DNA of 64,000 bases from Saccharomyces mikatae IFO 1815 (taxonomy: Eukaryota > Ascomycota > Saccharomycetes > Saccharomycetales > Saccharomycetaceae): contig NC_079259.1 of the NCBI RefSeq assembly GCF_947241705.1, positions 930,001-994,000 on the forward strand, written 5' to 3'. Shown here one piece after another: positions 46,535 to 56,674 of this stretch. Numbering within the stretch: position 1 is the first letter of the stretch; the number at the start of each line of letters is the position of its first letter. A program made the translations under genes and the position numbers. The notes beneath the pieces were generated by a model. The model did no database searches. It had not been told where the DNA came from and was given only the letters and a program-made list of their open reading frames with translations.

Positions 46535-49500
46535 ATGAGAGAAGTAATACTGGCGGTATATGGAATGACATGTAGTGCCTGTGTGAATACGCTCACTACT
46601 CAGTTACGCGCTTTGAAGGGTGTGACAAAATGTTATATTAGTTTAATGACTAACGAATGTCAGGTGACATACGACAACGGGATCACTACTGACTCTATCA
46701 AGCAAACTATAGAGGACTGCGGGTTTGATTGTGAAATGCTAGAAGATACTGATATTACCATCAGAAGTGCAAGAGAGGGGTTATTGAGTGTACAAGGTAT
46801 GACATGTGGGTCTTGTGTTTCTACAGTCACCAAACAAGTAAAAACCATCGAGGGTGTAGAATCGGTGGCAGTTTCGTTAGTGACGGAAGAGTGTCATGTC
46901 ATTTATGATCCGTCCAAGACAACACTAGAAACTGTCAGAGAAACAATCGAAGATTGTGGGTTTGATTCGAGCATTATTATAGACGAAAGTGGAAAGACAG
47001 ACATGATAGAAAAAACAGTGGTTTTGAAGGTATCTAAGATTTCTGAGGACGAATCTCCGCTTGTACTTTCTTCACTTAGTGAAAGACTTCAGTTTTTATT
47101 GGAGTTAGGCGTAAAGTCAATAGAAACTTCCGATGATTTGCATACACTTACAGTTAAATATAGTTCCAAAGAACTCGGAATTAGAGATTTGTTGAGCCAC
47201 CTTGAAACTACGGGTTATCAATTTGCGGTTCTTTCTAATTTAGATAATACTACTCAATTAAGATTACTATCCAAAGAGGACGAGATAAGGTTTTGGAAAG
47301 AAAACAGCATAAAGTCTACCCTTTTGGCCCTTATATGCATGCTATTATATATGATTATTCCTATGGTGGCGCCAACAGTTGTCCAGAACCACATCTTTCC
47401 TTACAAAGAAACTTCCTTTGTAAAGGGTTTGTTTTATAGAGACATTTTTGGCGTTATATTGGCAAGCTATGTGCAGTTTGGCATTGGTTTTTACTTTTAC
47501 AAAGCCGCTTGGGCCTCATTTAAACACAGTTCTGGAACGATGGATACACTAGTCTGTGTTTCTACCACTTGTGCATACATATTTTCTGTGTTTTCTCTAG
47601 TCCATAATATGGTTCATCCCTCAGATAATGGTAAACTTCCAAAGATCGTTTTCGATACATCGGTCATGATCATTTCATACATTTCGATTGGGAAATACTT
47701 GGAAACTTTAGCTAAATCACAAACATCAACTGCCCTTTCCAAACTAATCCAGTTAACTCCTGCTGTATGTTCGATTGTACCTGAGGTAGGCTGTGACGAA
47801 ACCACAGAAATTCCCATAGAATTATTGCAAGTAAGCGATATAGTAGAGATAAAACCAGGGATGAAGATTCCGGCCGATGGCATCATAATAAGAGGTGAAT
47901 CTGAAATCGACGAATCCTTGATGACTGGCGAATCCATTTTGGTACCCAAGAAGGAAGGCTCTTCGGTCATTGCAGGTTCCGTCAACGGACCTGGTCATTT
48001 CTATTTTAAGGCTACGACAGTGGGAGAGGAAACTAAATTAGCAAATATTATTCAAGTAATGAAACAAGCACAGCTGAGTAAAGCTCCCATTCAAGGGTAT
48101 GCAGATTATTTGGCTTCAATTTTCGTCCCCGGAATTCTGGTCTTGGCACTGCTAACTTTCTTTGTTTGGTGTTTTATTCTAGGAACCTCAACTAATCTGC
48201 CCATTGTTTTCAGCTCGAATACTAAAGCCGATAATTTTTTTGTTTGCCTGCAAACTGCTACATCTGTAGTTATCGTTGCATGTCCGTGTGCATTGGGACT
48301 TGCTACACCGACTGCTATAATGGTAGGTACAGGGGTTGGAGCTCAAAATGGCGTATTAATAAAGGGTGGGGAAGTGTTGGAAAAATTTAACAGTATCACT
48401 ACTTTTGTTTTCGATAAAACAGGAACCTTAACTACTGGCTTTATGGTTGTGAAAAATTTTCTTAAAGATATGAATGTGATTCAAAAACTGAATGAAAGCG
48501 AGGTATTTGCTTGTATCAGAGCAACCGAATCTATCACTGATCACCCCGTTTCAAAAGCAATTGTAAGCTATTGTGATGGTTTACACTATCAAAAGGCTTC
48601 AAATGCCGTTGTTTTAGAGAGCGAATATGTGTTGGGGAAGGGAGTTGTCTCAAAGTGTGAAGTTAATGGAAACACTTATGAACTTCTTGTTGGTAATGAG
48701 GCGCTGATCCCGGAAGAAGTGTTGAAAAAGTCCAAAATTAACTCCAATAACGTAGATCAAGGAAATACTGTATCTTATGTATCCGTCAATGGGCATGTTT
48801 TTGGCTTATTTGAGATTAATGATGAAGTTAAACATGACTCCTATGCAACAGTCCAGTATCTGCAAAGAAATGGATATGAAACGTATATGATAACTGGTGA
48901 TAATAAGTCAGCTGCAGAGAGGGTTGCTAGAGAAGTAGGTATAAATTTCCAAAACGTATATAGCAATGTTTCGCCCACAGGCAAATGTGATCTCGTGAGA
49001 ACAATTCAGGAGAAGGAAGGAAAAAATAAGGTTGCTGTAGTCGGAGATGGGATTAATGATGCTCCCGCCTTAGCATTGAGTGATCTTGGTATAGCGATTT
49101 CGACCGGTACCGAGATTGCTATTGAAGCAGCTGATATCGTTATACTGTGCGGCAATGATCTAAGTACTAATAGCTTGAGAGGATTGGTCAACGCCATTGA
49201 TATTTCGTTAAAAACGTTTAAAAAAATAAAGCTGAATTTATTTTGGGCACTTTGCTACAATATATTCATGATTCCAATAGCTATGGGAGTGCTCATTCCC
49301 TGGGGTATAACCCTTCCTCCAATGCTCGCCGGCTTGGCGATGGCATTCAGCTCCATCAGTGTTGTTCTCAGTTCATTGATGTTGAAGAAGTGGTCTCCAC
49401 CAGATATTGAATCTCATGAGACTTCAACCATCAAGTCTAAGATTTCAATTAAGAATTTTTGGTCAAGGCTTTTTTCGAGTCGAGCGATCTCAAGTGAGCA

Positions 49501-49549
49501 AGACATAGAATCGCAAGCTGGGCTAATGTCAAACGAGGAGATCTTGTAA
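46535..49549 (+). CDS. CCC2: Copper-transporting P-type ATPase Ccc2
   Basis: This Golgi P1B-ATPase pumps Cu(I) from Atx1 into the lumen for Fet3 and is the orthologue of the Menkes and Wilson proteins. The 1004 residues equal S. cerevisiae. Two heavy-metal-associated domains carry GMTCSAC at 10-16 and GMTCGSC at 88-94. Eight membrane spans are expected. The copper site CPC lies in 'VACPCALGLATPTA', the phosphorylated Asp in 'DKTGTLT', the actuator motif in 'LMTGES', and the hinge in 'VGDGINDAPALA'. 'TDHPVSKAI' holds the HP nucleotide-binding motif. All key residues are intact. Confidence 0.98.
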   Translation: MREVILAVYGMTCSACVNTLTTQLRALKGVTKCYISLMTNECQVTYDNGITTDSIKQTIEDCGFDCEMLEDTDITIRSAREGLLSVQGMTCGSCVSTVTKQVKTIEGVESVAVSLVTEECHVIYDPSKTTLETVRETIEDCGFDSSIIIDESGKTDMIEKTVVLKVSKISEDESPLVLSSLSERLQFLLELGVKSIETSDDLHTLTVKYSSKELGIRDLLSHLETTGYQFAVLSNLDNTTQLRLLSKEDEIRFWKENSIKSTLLALICMLLYMIIPMVAPTVVQNHIFPYKETSFVKGLFYRDIFGVILASYVQFGIGFYFYKAAWASFKHSSGTMDTLVCVSTTCAYIFSVFSLVHNMVHPSDNGKLPKIVFDTSVMIISYISIGKYLETLAKSQTSTALSKLIQLTPAVCSIVPEVGCDETTEIPIELLQVSDIVEIKPGMKIPADGIIIRGESEIDESLMTGESILVPKKEGSSVIAGSVNGPGHFYFKATTVGEETKLANIIQVMKQAQLSKAPIQGYADYLASIFVPGILVLALLTFFVWCFILGTSTNLPIVFSSNTKADNFFVCLQTATSVVIVACPCALGLATPTAIMVGTGVGAQNGVLIKGGEVLEKFNSITTFVFDKTGTLTTGFMVVKNFLKDMNVIQKLNESEVFACIRATESITDHPVSKAIVSYCDGLHYQKASNAVVLESEYVLGKGVVSKCEVNGNTYELLVGNEALIPEEVLKKSKINSNNVDQGNTVSYVSVNGHVFGLFEINDEVKHDSYATVQYLQRNGYETYMITGDNKSAAERVAREVGINFQNVYSNVSPTGKCDLVRTIQEKEGKNKVAVVGDGINDAPALALSDLGIAISTGTEIAIEAADIVILCGNDLSTNSLRGLVNAIDISLKTFKKIKLNLFWALCYNIFMIPIAMGVLIPWGITLPPMLAGLAMAFSSISVVLSSLMLKKWSPPDIESHETSTIKSKISIKNFWSRLFSSRAISSEQDIESQAGLMSNEEIL

Positions 49550-49873
49550 AAATTGATAAATTCGATCCATTCAATAAAAAATATAAAAAAAGCTTTACAA
49601 GCATATAGATATATAACAGTAATAATAATTAATATTCATCCATCTTTTAATGACTTCACAGTTATTCTTTATGATGTAATTTCTATAAACCGCATATGCT
49701 GCGTTACCCGCTGGTGTTAAGGGATTACTAGAAAGAATATAAGGACATTTTTCCTTTGATCGACGGCTCATATCCTTCCTGAAATAATCGCTTTTATTCT
49801 CAACAGATATACCTACTGTATCAGTGTCAAGAAAGGGCCAAAAGAGCACATAAGGTCTTAGAAAAGGACAAAA
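49550..49873. other. CCC2 3' region / GLO2 promoter
   Basis: This 324-bp stretch contains a Reb1 core, TTACCCG at 49704-49710, about 164 bp before GLO2. A minus-strand frame (49595-49879) is not supported as a gene. Confidence 0.5.
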
Positions 49874-50698
49874 ATGCATGTTAAATCGATTAAGATGAGG
49901 TGGGAGACCGGTGGTGTTAACTACTGTTACTTACTGTCAGACAGTAAGAATATAAAATCGTGGTTGATTGACCCGGCTGAGCCTCCTGAAGTTCTACCTG
50001 AATTGACTGAAAATCAAAAGAAAAGCATCGAAGCAATTGTTAACACACATCACCATTACGATCATGCAGATGGTAACGTTGAAATTTTAAAGTATCTGAA
50101 AGACAAAAGTCCAGGTTCAGAGGTAATAGTTATAGGTGGATCAAATGACTGCCCGAAGGTGACAAAAATTCCCAAGAATCTGGAAAAGTTGTATTTAAAT
50201 GACTTGGAGATTACCTGCATTAGGACGCCATGCCATACTAGAGACTCAATTTGTTATTACGTGAAAGACCCTGAAACAGATGAACGCTGTATCTTCACTG
50301 GGGATACACTTTTTACCGCTGGTTGTGGTAGATTTTTTGAAGGTACAGGTGAAGAAATGGATGCAGCTTTGAATAAAACTATCTTAGAAACTGTAGGCAA
50401 GGAGAACTGGGATAAAACCAAAGTTTACCCAGGGCATGAGTACACTAATAGTAATGTAAAGTTTGTTCGTAGGATTTACCCGCAAGCTGGGGAAAACAAA
50501 GCATTGGATAGGTTAGAGCAATTCTGCTCTGAAAATGAGGTCACTACGGGGCAATTCACCCTGAAGGATGAGGTAGAATTCAATCCATTTATGAGATTAG
50601 ATGATCCAACAGTCCAAAAAGCTGTCGGAGATACCAACAATTCATGGAACAGAGCCAAAATAATGGATGAGTTGAGGAAGATGAAGAATCGTATGTAG
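49874..50698 (+). CDS. GLO2: Cytoplasmic glyoxalase II (hydroxyacylglutathione hydrolase)
   Basis: This enzyme hydrolyses S-D-lactoylglutathione to D-lactate and glutathione, the second step of methylglyoxal detoxification. The 274 residues equal S. cerevisiae Glo2. The metallo-beta-lactamase motif THHHYDHADG starts at about residue 58 and gives the binuclear metal ligands. Further ligands are in 'CHTRDSICYY', 'GDTLFTAGCGRFFEGT' and 'YPGHEYT'. The C-terminal glutathione-binding helices (about 190-274) are present. No presequence, unlike mitochondrial Glo4. Confidence 0.97.
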   Translation: MHVKSIKMRWETGGVNYCYLLSDSKNIKSWLIDPAEPPEVLPELTENQKKSIEAIVNTHHHYDHADGNVEILKYLKDKSPGSEVIVIGGSNDCPKVTKIPKNLEKLYLNDLEITCIRTPCHTRDSICYYVKDPETDERCIFTGDTLFTAGCGRFFEGTGEEMDAALNKTILETVGKENWDKTKVYPGHEYTNSNVKFVRRIYPQAGENKALDRLEQFCSENEVTTGQFTLKDEVEFNPFMRLDDPTVQKAVGDTNNSWNRAKIMDELRKMKNRM

Positions 50699-51045
50699 AA
50701 ATTCGAATACAGTAAACTATACTTAAATACATACCTTTTATGCTCTTTTTATTTCGACGTATCCAAGTTTTCACAATGCTTTCTTTACAATACCTGCATA
50801 CATTTGCTAATACGTTTGTAGGCAGGCACATAGAAAACGAGTTCTCGCACGGCTGAAAAGAAAAGCACCGCATATTGCGGGCGGTTCGAATGAAGTAGTC
50901 ATTGTTAGTTGACACAAATTGTTCTTTGGGTGAAAAACCAGGGATATGTGACTACCACATTCAAGACGGGTTTTCTGTCATATTTTTGTTATTGTAGTGA
51001 TTCTATTGGTATACACATACATATAGGTTATTATAGACATCAAAC
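50699..51045 (+). promoter_or_regulatory. DON1 promoter with middle sporulation element
   Basis: GACACAAAT at 50911-50919 is a perfect Ndt80 middle sporulation element (gNCRCAAAW), about 127 bp before the DON1 ATG. DON1 is a meiosis-specific gene in S. cerevisiae, so the site fits. The first part of the interval is the GLO2 3' end. Confidence 0.7.
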
Positions 51046-52110
51046 ATGGGAAAGAGAAATAGAAAAGGAAAAGATAATAATGCAGTTAGAAACTCCTTCT
51101 TAAAAGTGGAAAATATCAAAGATGCCAATCCCGAGTTGGATGTTACGTCTCTCACGCACCCAAAAATTGAAGAAAAAGAAAGTAGTTCAACAATCAACAT
51201 TCCATTAAACATAACGAAGCATGAAAATTCAAAACTGGATAGCATTGTATTCGATTATCCAACTATTGGCGATTTAGTTTCCTCTGTAGAGAAATTGTGT
51301 ATCTTGAATGAACTGGAGACAGCATTCCCAGAAATAGAAAATACTTTAATTAAAGCCATCCTGATTGCATCTCAAGGGGTTTTGGAGCCAGCATTCAACT
51401 CTTTACTGTATTACTCAAATCCGGAGGAAAATACCGACTTCGCATTACCTATGAAACCCATTAATGTGCAAGACTTTAGTAAAATAGACGTACCGGAAAT
51501 TTTTCGACATGAATTTTTGGATGATATTGAAAATGGAGTTTCTGGTCAAGAAATAAATGAGTCCGTAACAATTTCGAAAATGGGGTTAGAACAAAGTTCT
51601 TTAGTGGACCCTACTAACATCACTAACATTCCAAGATCGGACAGAGAAGTGGCAGAATCGACTAGGAACGTGACCATTGCAGAGGGTCATATTCCAATTT
51701 CGTCGAGGGAAAAGAGTGTGGTTAATGGAGAAGAGAAGGGAGTTAACAGTCTAAAAGGGGCCGCTGTAAAGGCAGCTACAAAGTCGCTGAGGAGAAAACG
51801 TGTACCCGTTGCTGTAAAGAGGGAAGAGCCGTCAAACAACTTATTCGACATTTTAAACTCCGATGATAACGAGGAAGAAGAAGAACAAAAAACCGAAACT
51901 GACGTGTCAAGTCAGGGAAAGAAGGGTCAGAGCGGCAATGTTGACGCGGTGAAGGCTTCGAAGATGGTTGAAAATATCCAGTGTGGTGGTGCAACGACGC
52001 CAACTGCTGGAAAAGAAACGTCCAAGATCAAGGAGGACGGCGGATACAAATCTGCCTTTGGCACTGATAGTTGTGGCCTATTTGCAGCCGACGCAAAAGG
52101 TGCAAACTAG
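51046..52110 (+). CDS. DON1: Don1, prospore membrane leading-edge protein
   Basis: This meiosis-specific protein forms a ring at the lip of the growing prospore membrane with Ady3 and Ssp1. It has 354 residues against 365 in S. cerevisiae. The N-terminal half is conserved ('GKRNRKGKD', 'ENIKDANPELDVTSLTHPKIEEKESSS', 'FPEIENTLIKAILIASQGVLEPAFNSLLYYSNPEEN'). The last contains a CUE-like pattern in which roughly residues 90-135 could bind ubiquitin. The C-terminal half is acidic and Lys-rich, apparently disordered and diverging quickly. Confidence 0.93.
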   Translation: MGKRNRKGKDNNAVRNSFLKVENIKDANPELDVTSLTHPKIEEKESSSTINIPLNITKHENSKLDSIVFDYPTIGDLVSSVEKLCILNELETAFPEIENTLIKAILIASQGVLEPAFNSLLYYSNPEENTDFALPMKPINVQDFSKIDVPEIFRHEFLDDIENGVSGQEINESVTISKMGLEQSSLVDPTNITNIPRSDREVAESTRNVTIAEGHIPISSREKSVVNGEEKGVNSLKGAAVKAATKSLRRKRVPVAVKREEPSNNLFDILNSDDNEEEEEQKTETDVSSQGKKGQSGNVDAVKASKMVENIQCGGATTPTAGKETSKIKEDGGYKSAFGTDSCGLFAADAKGAN

Positions 52111-53161
52111 GTTAACCCAGGAAGTAAGAATATGTTTTACGTAGTGTATAGAATATGTAATGTGAGTGCTATGGATTAGCTTTTTGACCCCAGCATATAC
52201 TCGGAATCAGTGGCCAGTCCCTCCCACCGCTCGTTTCACTATCATTAGTTTTCATTTGTGCTTAACCGACCTCGAGACGCAGTTACTGTTATTGCTCATG
52301 TATGGGTGGAAATGACATCCTCCTAACTGCTTCAGTGTCACTTTTACTCAACAATTCCAATGCAGAAGGAAGCCAGCAAGTGTAGAGCCAGGTAAGATTC
52401 CGACGATATAAGAACGGGACGAAAGGAGGAAGTTGTGGGTCCCATACAGTTAGAAATGACTATATGTAGTTTTATACGGTAGTACGATCTCGGGAAATGC
52501 CAGTGGTACCATACCAAAGGAGTTAAAAGTGCACAAAAAGAAATATTGGCGGATACCCACATAAAATAGTTGTAGGGGAACTCGCGGGAACCCGGCTGGC
52601 CCCAAAAAAAAAGAGGGTTGCGTACGAAAAGTGGAAAGTTATGTTGCACGGCATTGGAAAAGCGCCGCAGGACTCAGGACGAACGCAAATCAAATTTTTT
52701 GATTCCCGAGTGTTCGGTCTTGAGTATTGTGATTGGCCCATGACTGACTGCATGGAAGGTCATCGTACGAGTATACGCAGACAGCCTCGCTGAATGGTGC
52801 CGCCAAAGTGTAATAGCTTTTCTGTAGAACGTGCGAAGTGAAATGGGCAAGAAAAACATGTACGAAAGAAGGGAAGGGGAGAAAAGGAAGATAATAGGAT
52901 CTGTTTGAGGTGAGCAACTAAAGAAGAATCATCAGAAGATAAAGGTAAGGGGAGCCATACTTACCGATATTAAAGTAGAGATCTGTTCTTTTTTTTTTCT
53001 TCTTTAGTTTTTTCTCGATTTTCTTGCTTTCCTTTAATTATTAGTTTTTTGGGTGTCCTTTGACGGAGTAGTCGGAAATATATACCTACTGCCTTCTATT
53101 GTCTTTTTCTCTTTCTTTCTTGTCCGGCATCTATCCATCTATTATTATTTTAGGTTACATC
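52111..53161. other. Long intergenic region DON1 / BSC2
   Basis: This 1051-bp stretch holds several overlapping minus-strand frames (52344-52917), none with a believable product. S. cerevisiae has only a dubious ORF (YDR274C) here. A poly-T tract at about 52989-52999 and a TATATA at about 53080 sit before BSC2. A GC-rich segment with CGCGGGAACCCGG is at about 52582. No LTR similarity seen. Confidence 0.55.
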
Positions 53162-53878
53162 ATGTTTCCTTTCCAAAGACTTAGAAAACTTATAGGTTCA
53201 TCCGTAATCGATCAAGACGTAAGGAGTTCCTCAGGAAAGGAAGAGATCATGTCAAATAGCCGATTAGCACTTGTCATTATTAACCACGCCTTTGATAAAG
53301 TAATGTCTTGGACATGGCATTGTGGAATTTTATCAGAAATAAGATCAGGACTGATGTTAATGTTTAATATTTTCCAGTTAATGTGTTCTTTGGGTGTGAT
53401 CATATTGCTGTTGCCCATCATCATATTAGACGCGATCGATCTATTCCTTTATGTGTGCCGGCTAGTTGATTACGGTTGCAAACTATTTCATTATAAGAGA
53501 TCATCATTACCGCCTGTGGCTGCTGCAAAAGAGGAATCCATTTTGAATGAGTATACAAGCTCGAAAGAAGAAATAATTATTGATGAAGAAATAATAAATA
53601 TGCTAAATGCATCCTCAGAATCATTAATGAATCATATGACAGCTGGTTTGAAATATGATACACATTCAAGAAATGCTAATAAATGTGGACGTTTGGATTC
53701 ATCTAGTACAGTCACGTTTGTGGATCGGAATAACATTATTAGCAAAGGAGAGAATAATGCCTACCATGAGGAAGAGGACGATGATTTCTTATCAAATCTG
53801 AACTATGACAAAATATCATTGATCGAAAGATCTTTTACGAGTCGTTTTGAGGTGGCTTGTGAGCAGAAAGCTGCTTGA
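53162..53878 (+). CDS. BSC2: Bsc2, membrane protein with stop-codon readthrough history
   Basis: In S. cerevisiae BSC2 (bypass of stop codon 2) was found among ORFs with high stop-codon readthrough. The function is unknown and the protein is linked to lipid droplets. The upstream frame to 53099 starts with TTG. The ATG at 53162 gives MFPFQRLRKLIG and 238 residues against 235. A long hydrophobic stretch (about 68-108: LMLMFNIFQLMCSLGVIILL then LPIIILDAIDLFLYVCRL) looks like a membrane hairpin. The C-terminal half is acidic, with 'EEEDDDFLSNLNYDKISLIERSF'. The UGA stop is followed by a 21-codon open extension. Confidence 0.93.
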   Translation: MFPFQRLRKLIGSSVIDQDVRSSSGKEEIMSNSRLALVIINHAFDKVMSWTWHCGILSEIRSGLMLMFNIFQLMCSLGVIILLLPIIILDAIDLFLYVCRLVDYGCKLFHYKRSSLPPVAAAKEESILNEYTSSKEEIIIDEEIINMLNASSESLMNHMTAGLKYDTHSRNANKCGRLDSSSTVTFVDRNNIISKGENNAYHEEEDDDFLSNLNYDKISLIERSFTSRFEVACEQKAA

Positions 53879-54376
53879 TTATTGCTAAACAAGGCTAGGT
53901 TAGGTCACGCCATGCCATTGCTAAGAATCTTTATTTTGCTATAAGAAAGGAAACTATTAATAACAACAGGACTACAGAAAAATAAGAAATCGAAAACGAG
54001 CGTGGACAATAATCTGCTATTCACCCACTCTCCCGATATAAGGCTATTCGATCTTTTGAAACTCTACGGCACAACCAAAAAGATGACACTGGCTACAATT
54101 ATATAGATAAACGAGCTTGCAGGACAGATAATTAAGTGTCTATATCATATGTATCTTAAGCAGGAAAGAAGCACAAAAACGATAGAGGTAGAAAATATGA
54201 AAATTATTTTTGTGATAAAATTAATTATTAAAAAATACACAAGTAGTTAAAAAGAGAGAGAAAGGAAGAAAAACATCAACGGAAATGAGGGTAAGCCGAA
54301 ATAACTAAACCTGTCTCCCAACACTAGTTCCCTTATTCACTTGATGGTTGTTTTATTTTTTCGTTACTGGATGAGC
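53879..54376. other. Convergent region BSC2 / PMP3
   Basis: This 498-bp stretch contains the in-frame BSC2 extension (53879-53941, stop 53942-53944) and the 3' ends of both genes. It is A-rich in the 54160-54290 part. No other gene. Confidence 0.55.
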
Positions 54377-54544
54377 TTAATCTTGCAAAACAATGTACAG
54401 AGCATATAGCATACCTGGAAACCAAGCTAGAATGGTCAAAATGATATCCACTATACAGTCAGTACCCCATCCACGGGCTAGAAAAACGGCCACTGGTGGT
54501 AAGAAAAGTGATAATATAATGTTGATAATTTTAGATGAATCCAT
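54377..54544 (-). CDS. PMP3: Small plasma membrane proteolipid Pmp3
   Basis: This 55-residue UPF0057 protein controls plasma membrane potential and salt sensitivity. It is read on the minus strand from MDSSKIINIILSLFLPPVAV through 'FLARGWGTDCIVDIILTILA' to 'WFPGMLYALYIVLQD'. It has two membrane helices and the family signature of a PP pair followed by a small Gly/Cys loop. It differs from S. cerevisiae Pmp3 at about one position (A4S) as I recall it. It is too short for ordinary ORF cut-offs. A TATTTATA element and three STREs lie upstream. Confidence 0.97.
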   Translation of the reverse strand: MDSSKIINIILSLFLPPVAVFLARGWGTDCIVDIILTILAWFPGMLYALYIVLQD

Positions 54545-55375
54545 TGTTGTCTTGATTTGACTTGTTTAGCTCAAAATGAAGTATAGATTGTAGATTTGGA
54601 CGGGAAACAACAATTCTATTTGATTTTTTATGCTTTTTTTTCTCTCTCCCCTGCAACAAAAACAGCCAGTTCCTCTTTTGTATTTATAGAGGCGCCCATC
54701 GCAGAACAACTTGAACCCCCTTTTGAGGAAGTGCTTCAAGGGTTTAGCAAACCACCCAGACACCACATCACCACATCACTCGCTTTTAGGGGCCCGCGGA
54801 AGTGAGGGGACTAGTGAATAGTGATCTGCCTACATTTGTCTTCAAAATCCCTCTCGCTATTTCGGATTTTTCGATTCAGAGTATTTCCCCTCACAAATAC
54901 TCCGAAAAATTGGTCTTTTTAAGGCTAAGAAAGCGGCAGAAAGACACTTTATCGTTTGCGTGCTTGTGCTGCTGCCTCTTGATGTGTAGTGCCAGACTGC
55001 ACTGAAGACAGAACCGGTAATGTCTATTACATTACACGCACAAAAGCGCTTTGGTTTCTGCGATTCGGTGAAAGTTAGAGCTTGAAGTGTTTCGTCATCG
55101 CATGGGTTAATTCACGCTATCTTGGCCCTTTATTGTGATGACGTTGTTGTTCTCATAAAGGTCTTCTTATCATTACTTAATCTCTATAAAGCTGCGACAA
55201 GCTAATTCATATAAATATTTATATATATATATGTATGTGATATTCTCCATTCCGCAGCTGCTTCGGATATTAGAGCTCCTCTATTAAAATGATGGGTCCT
55301 TGAGATAATATTGATACAATCGAGGAGTCTCCAAAATAAAGCCATGGGGAAAGCTTTTTTCTTTTTCAAGTATCC
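54545..55375 (-). promoter_or_regulatory. PMP3 promoter with three STREs
   Basis: STRE cores in either orientation lie at 54717-54721 (CCCCT), 54788-54792 (AGGGG) and 54887-54891 (CCCCT), about 175-345 bp before the ATG, fitting Msn2/4 stress control. TATTTATA lies at about 54681. The right part of the 831-bp interval is the MTH1 3' region. An AT-rich run TTATATATATATATG-type lies at about 55219. Confidence 0.6.
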
Positions 55376-56674
55376 TCAAGATACCGAATCCGGCTGCCAA
55401 TCTAATCCTAATCTTTGGTAAACTTGTGCCTGGCACTGCGACCATATCGTAGCCTTTTCTTCTTTAGTCAAGCTAACTTTATTTTTACACTGTTGGTTTG
55501 ATGTGGTGCTTGATCTCATGATCAACTCATCGAGGTTATTATTGGGGTTTTTCAACTGAATATTCTTCAATAGGGCCTTTTTCAAAAGCGATTTTGTTTC
55601 TGTGCTGTTCTTCCGCGGTATTATGCTAGGTGGTGGCATGTCTGGTCTTTTTAAATTGGACTGTTGTAGCTTCCATTTTTTATACTCTGAGCACCTTTGT
55701 TTGAAATCAAATCTACACTGTGCCTCCACTGCTATATTTAGAAGGTAGTTTTCAATGATATTTCTCCATTCCGGTTTGGACAAGTTCATGACAGTTTCAC
55801 TTCTGCCAGTTAAGTGTTCATGCCTTTTCCTAGCAGTAGCTACAGTATATTTTGCACTAGTAAGTTTGAACTCATAATCTAAGTTGGCTTCCATGTAAAG
55901 ATCCGAATGGACCAGTGTTGCAATTATGGTCTCGTCGCTGGAATATAACGGCAATAATTGCAACCTGAACTGGGGCATATTGTTACCCACTGCTACTACC
56001 TCCGGTAGTTGATTGCCCCATTCGGGCCTTAGTTTCTCGACTATCAATAATGACCTTATATCATTTAAATCCCAATCTAATAACTCTCTTTTGGTAAACT
56101 TGGGACGCCCGTTACAGAGAATGTTGGAGGGGTCTGCTAACAAAATATCCGGCGAGTACATGTCATAAAACGTTTTGGGTAGGGCTTCATCTAAACTGAC
56201 CTTCGTTATTAATTTGTGACTGGGGAATTCTGAGAAAGAGGAGTCATTAGTTAGTTGTGTGTGCACTGTGGAAGGGGCAGAAAATATACTTGACTGATAA
56301 GATGAGGCGTTGTCCGAGAGTAGACTCCCGTTCTCAGTCACACTGGATCTACTTGTTGAATGAATTCCACTGGAATGATGGGGCTTCCTGCTAGGTGTGG
56401 AGGCTAATAATCTTTTCTTAATTTCATCTCTAGCTCTATCCGTGTATTCTGGAGGCGCATTCACGAAGTTCGCCCTTCTCGGTGATGTTGTTGATTGGGA
56501 GCTACTTGCCGACAGTGGTAAGCTTTGAAACGAGACATTGTCACTGCTACTCATTGTATTTTCTGGAATTGCTTGCAACGAGCTTGCAAATCCATGACTA
56601 TTACTGGCCGTTTCGAGTGAACGTCGTTGTAGAACTTGGTTTTTCGAAGTTGCTGGTGGTGGTGAAACAAACAT
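55376..56674 (-). CDS. MTH1: Mth1, glucose-sensing repressor partner
   Basis: Mth1 and its paralogue Std1 keep Rgt1 repressing hexose transporter genes when glucose is absent. Glucose signalling through Snf3/Rgt2 and the Yck kinases leads to its SCF-Grr1 degradation. It has 432 residues against 433. The N-terminal third is Ser-rich with likely Yck sites ([25 protein letters not shown]). The C-terminal two-thirds is the conserved Mth1/Std1 core ('[20 protein letters not shown]', '[20 protein letters not shown]'). The ending is '[13 protein letters not shown]'. Confidence 0.97.
   Translation of the reverse strand: MFVSPPPATSKNQVLQRRSLETASNSHGFASSLQAIPENTMSSSDNVSFQSLPLSASSSQSTTSPRRANFVNAPPEYTDRARDEIKKRLLASTPSRKPHHSSGIHSTSRSSVTENGSLLSDNASSYQSSIFSAPSTVHTQLTNDSSFSEFPSHKLITKVSLDEALPKTFYDMYSPDILLADPSNILCNGRPKFTKRELLDWDLNDIRSLLIVEKLRPEWGNQLPEVVAVGNNMPQFRLQLLPLYSSDETIIATLVHSDLYMEANLDYEFKLTSAKYTVATARKRHEHLTGRSETVMNLSKPEWRNIIENYLLNIAVEAQCRFDFKQRCSEYKKWKLQQSNLKRPDMPPPSIIPRKNSTETKSLLKKALLKNIQLKNPNNNLDELIMRSSTTSNQQCKNKVSLTKEEKATIWSQCQAQVYQRLGLDWQPDSVS

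Noticed and set aside
49595-49879. 94-codon minus-strand frame overlapping the GLO2 start
   Set aside because: It runs antisense across the GLO2 promoter and start, has no recognisable domain, and corresponds to a dubious-ORF position in S. cerevisiae.
52344-52917. Overlapping minus-strand frames of 60-100 codons upstream of BSC2
   Set aside because: Several frames overlap each other, compositions look random and no motif is present.
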